Positions 48,692 through 49,131 of a stretch of DNA of 49,131 bases are shown piece after piece. Each line of letters begins with the position of its first letter. The first letter of the stretch is position 1. Source of the stretch: Candidatus Zixiibacteriota bacterium (lineage in GTDB: Bacteria > Zixibacteria > MSB-5A5 > GN15 > FEB-12); the NCBI GenBank assembly GCA_019038695.1, contig JAHOYZ010000043.1:1-49131 (forward strand). The letters run 5' to 3'. The notes under the pieces were generated by a model. It saw only the letters and a program-made list of their open reading frames with translations, was not told the DNA's origin and searched no databases. The position numbers were made by a program, and so were the translations under genes.

Positions 48692-49131
48692 TTACTGCGA
48701 TACTACGCGGAATTCGCAGCGACGGTTCTTGTCCCAGGCGGCTTCGTTAGAGCCAGGGTTAGCCGGGCGCTCTTTACCATAACTGATGAATGAGAGCCGG
48801 GCTGGTGCAATCCCCAAACCAACCAGATAATCCTTGGCTGCCTTGGCTCGCTTCTCACCCAAAGACAAGTTGTACTCGACCGTGCCACGTTCGTCGCAGT
48901 GACCTTCGATCTTGGCAATTGCCGACGGGAACTCCATCAACAAGTTATAGTTGGCATCAAGAGCAGCCTTGGCTTCGGAATGCAGGTTGAACTTATCAAA
49001 GTCAAAATAGACTGTGACAAACTGCGATTCCTCGATAGTTGCCGGTGGCGGCGGTGGGGGTGGTGGTTGCGGGGCCTGCGGCGGCGGCGGTGCCGGGGCT
49101 TCCGGTGGAGTTTCTACTTTTGGATCTAGTT
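48692..49131 (-). CDS. pal: Peptidoglycan-associated lipoprotein Pal, C-terminal part (runs off the right edge)
   Basis: The minus-strand frame is open from the window edge to the stop at 48692, giving about 146 residues. A proline-rich linker (TPPEAPAPPPPQAP ...) leads into an OmpA_C/Pal domain: VYFDFDKFNLHSEAKAALDAN, IEGHCDERGTVEYNLSLGEKRA, LSFISYGKERP and NRRCEF. The Asp and Arg that bind diaminopimelate in peptidoglycan (DERG, NRR) are present. With cpoB downstream, this is the end of a tol-pal cluster. The signal peptide and lipobox are outside the window. Confidence 0.92.
   Translation of the reverse strand, partial: LDPKVETPPEAPAPPPPQAPQPPPPPPPPATIEESQFVTVYFDFDKFNLHSEAKAALDANYNLLMEFPSAIAKIEGHCDERGTVEYNLSLGEKRAKAAKDYLVGLGIAPARLSFISYGKERPANPGSNEAAWDKNRRCEFRVVSQ

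Overview
The window reads as one contig of an anaerobic or facultative, diderm, free-living bacterium. Several exported proteins carry modules common in FCB-group candidate phyla: dockerin-like repeats, thrombospondin type 3 calcium repeats, SBBP propeller repeats, FG-GAP repeats and a gingipain-type C25 peptidase. A Tol-Pal segment shows an outer membrane. I infer an uncultured FCB lineage, Zixibacteria-like; this rests on gene content only, because no rRNA is present. Promoters look like ordinary sigma-70 sites (TTGACA-N17-TATATT), not the Bacteroidetes type.

Layout. 1-6316: two paralogous secreted repeat proteins on the minus strand, preceded by near-identical promoters and leader hairpins. 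6453-17945: an accessory block with a type I restriction-modification operon in the order hsdR-hsdS-hsdM, an unrecognised 600-residue protein, then an integration module (small ORF, HTH/zinc-ribbon protein, tyrosine recombinase, XRE regulator, large serine recombinase) that runs into tRNA-Arg(CCU). A 15-bp copy of the tRNA 3' end at 875-889 suggests that 875-17921 is one integrated island. 18161-19519: exported S41 peptidase. 19683-23547: a four-gene operon for a soluble fumarate reductase-like enzyme with HdrB- and HdrC-like subunits, behind a promoter with a perfect Rex-type palindrome. 23820-27079: a complete IS1-family transposon with 18-bp inverted repeats and an 8-bp target duplication, carrying a HigB/HigA-metallopeptidase toxin-antitoxin operon and two further small genes. 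27158-34560: lipoprotein, holA, an ECF sigma factor with an unusual anti-sigma protein, PspC and LiaF-like envelope-stress genes, and a hypothetical exported protein. 34725-40555: C25 peptidase with dockerin, EamA transporter, MacB/LolCD-like ABC exporter. 40835-45729: a signalling operon of sensor kinase, CBS-pair protein, a receiver domain fused to a DASS-type transporter, and a stand-alone receiver. 45876-49131: GNAT acetyltransferase, endonuclease IV, a conserved hypothetical protein, CpoB and Pal.

How the parts fit. The strongest candidate for an undescribed system is the kinase/CBS/receiver-transporter/receiver operon, in which a phosphorylatable receiver with all its catalytic residues is covalently joined to an anion symporter, pointing to direct phospho-control of transport. 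The Rex-like operator ties the fumarate reductase-Hdr complex to NADH/NAD+ status. A sigma-W-like promoter (AAC-N16-CGT) ahead of pspC links the ECF sigma factor upstream to envelope stress. Several genes, most of them in mobile DNA, have the -10 box 5-10 nt before the ATG and so probably make leaderless mRNAs.
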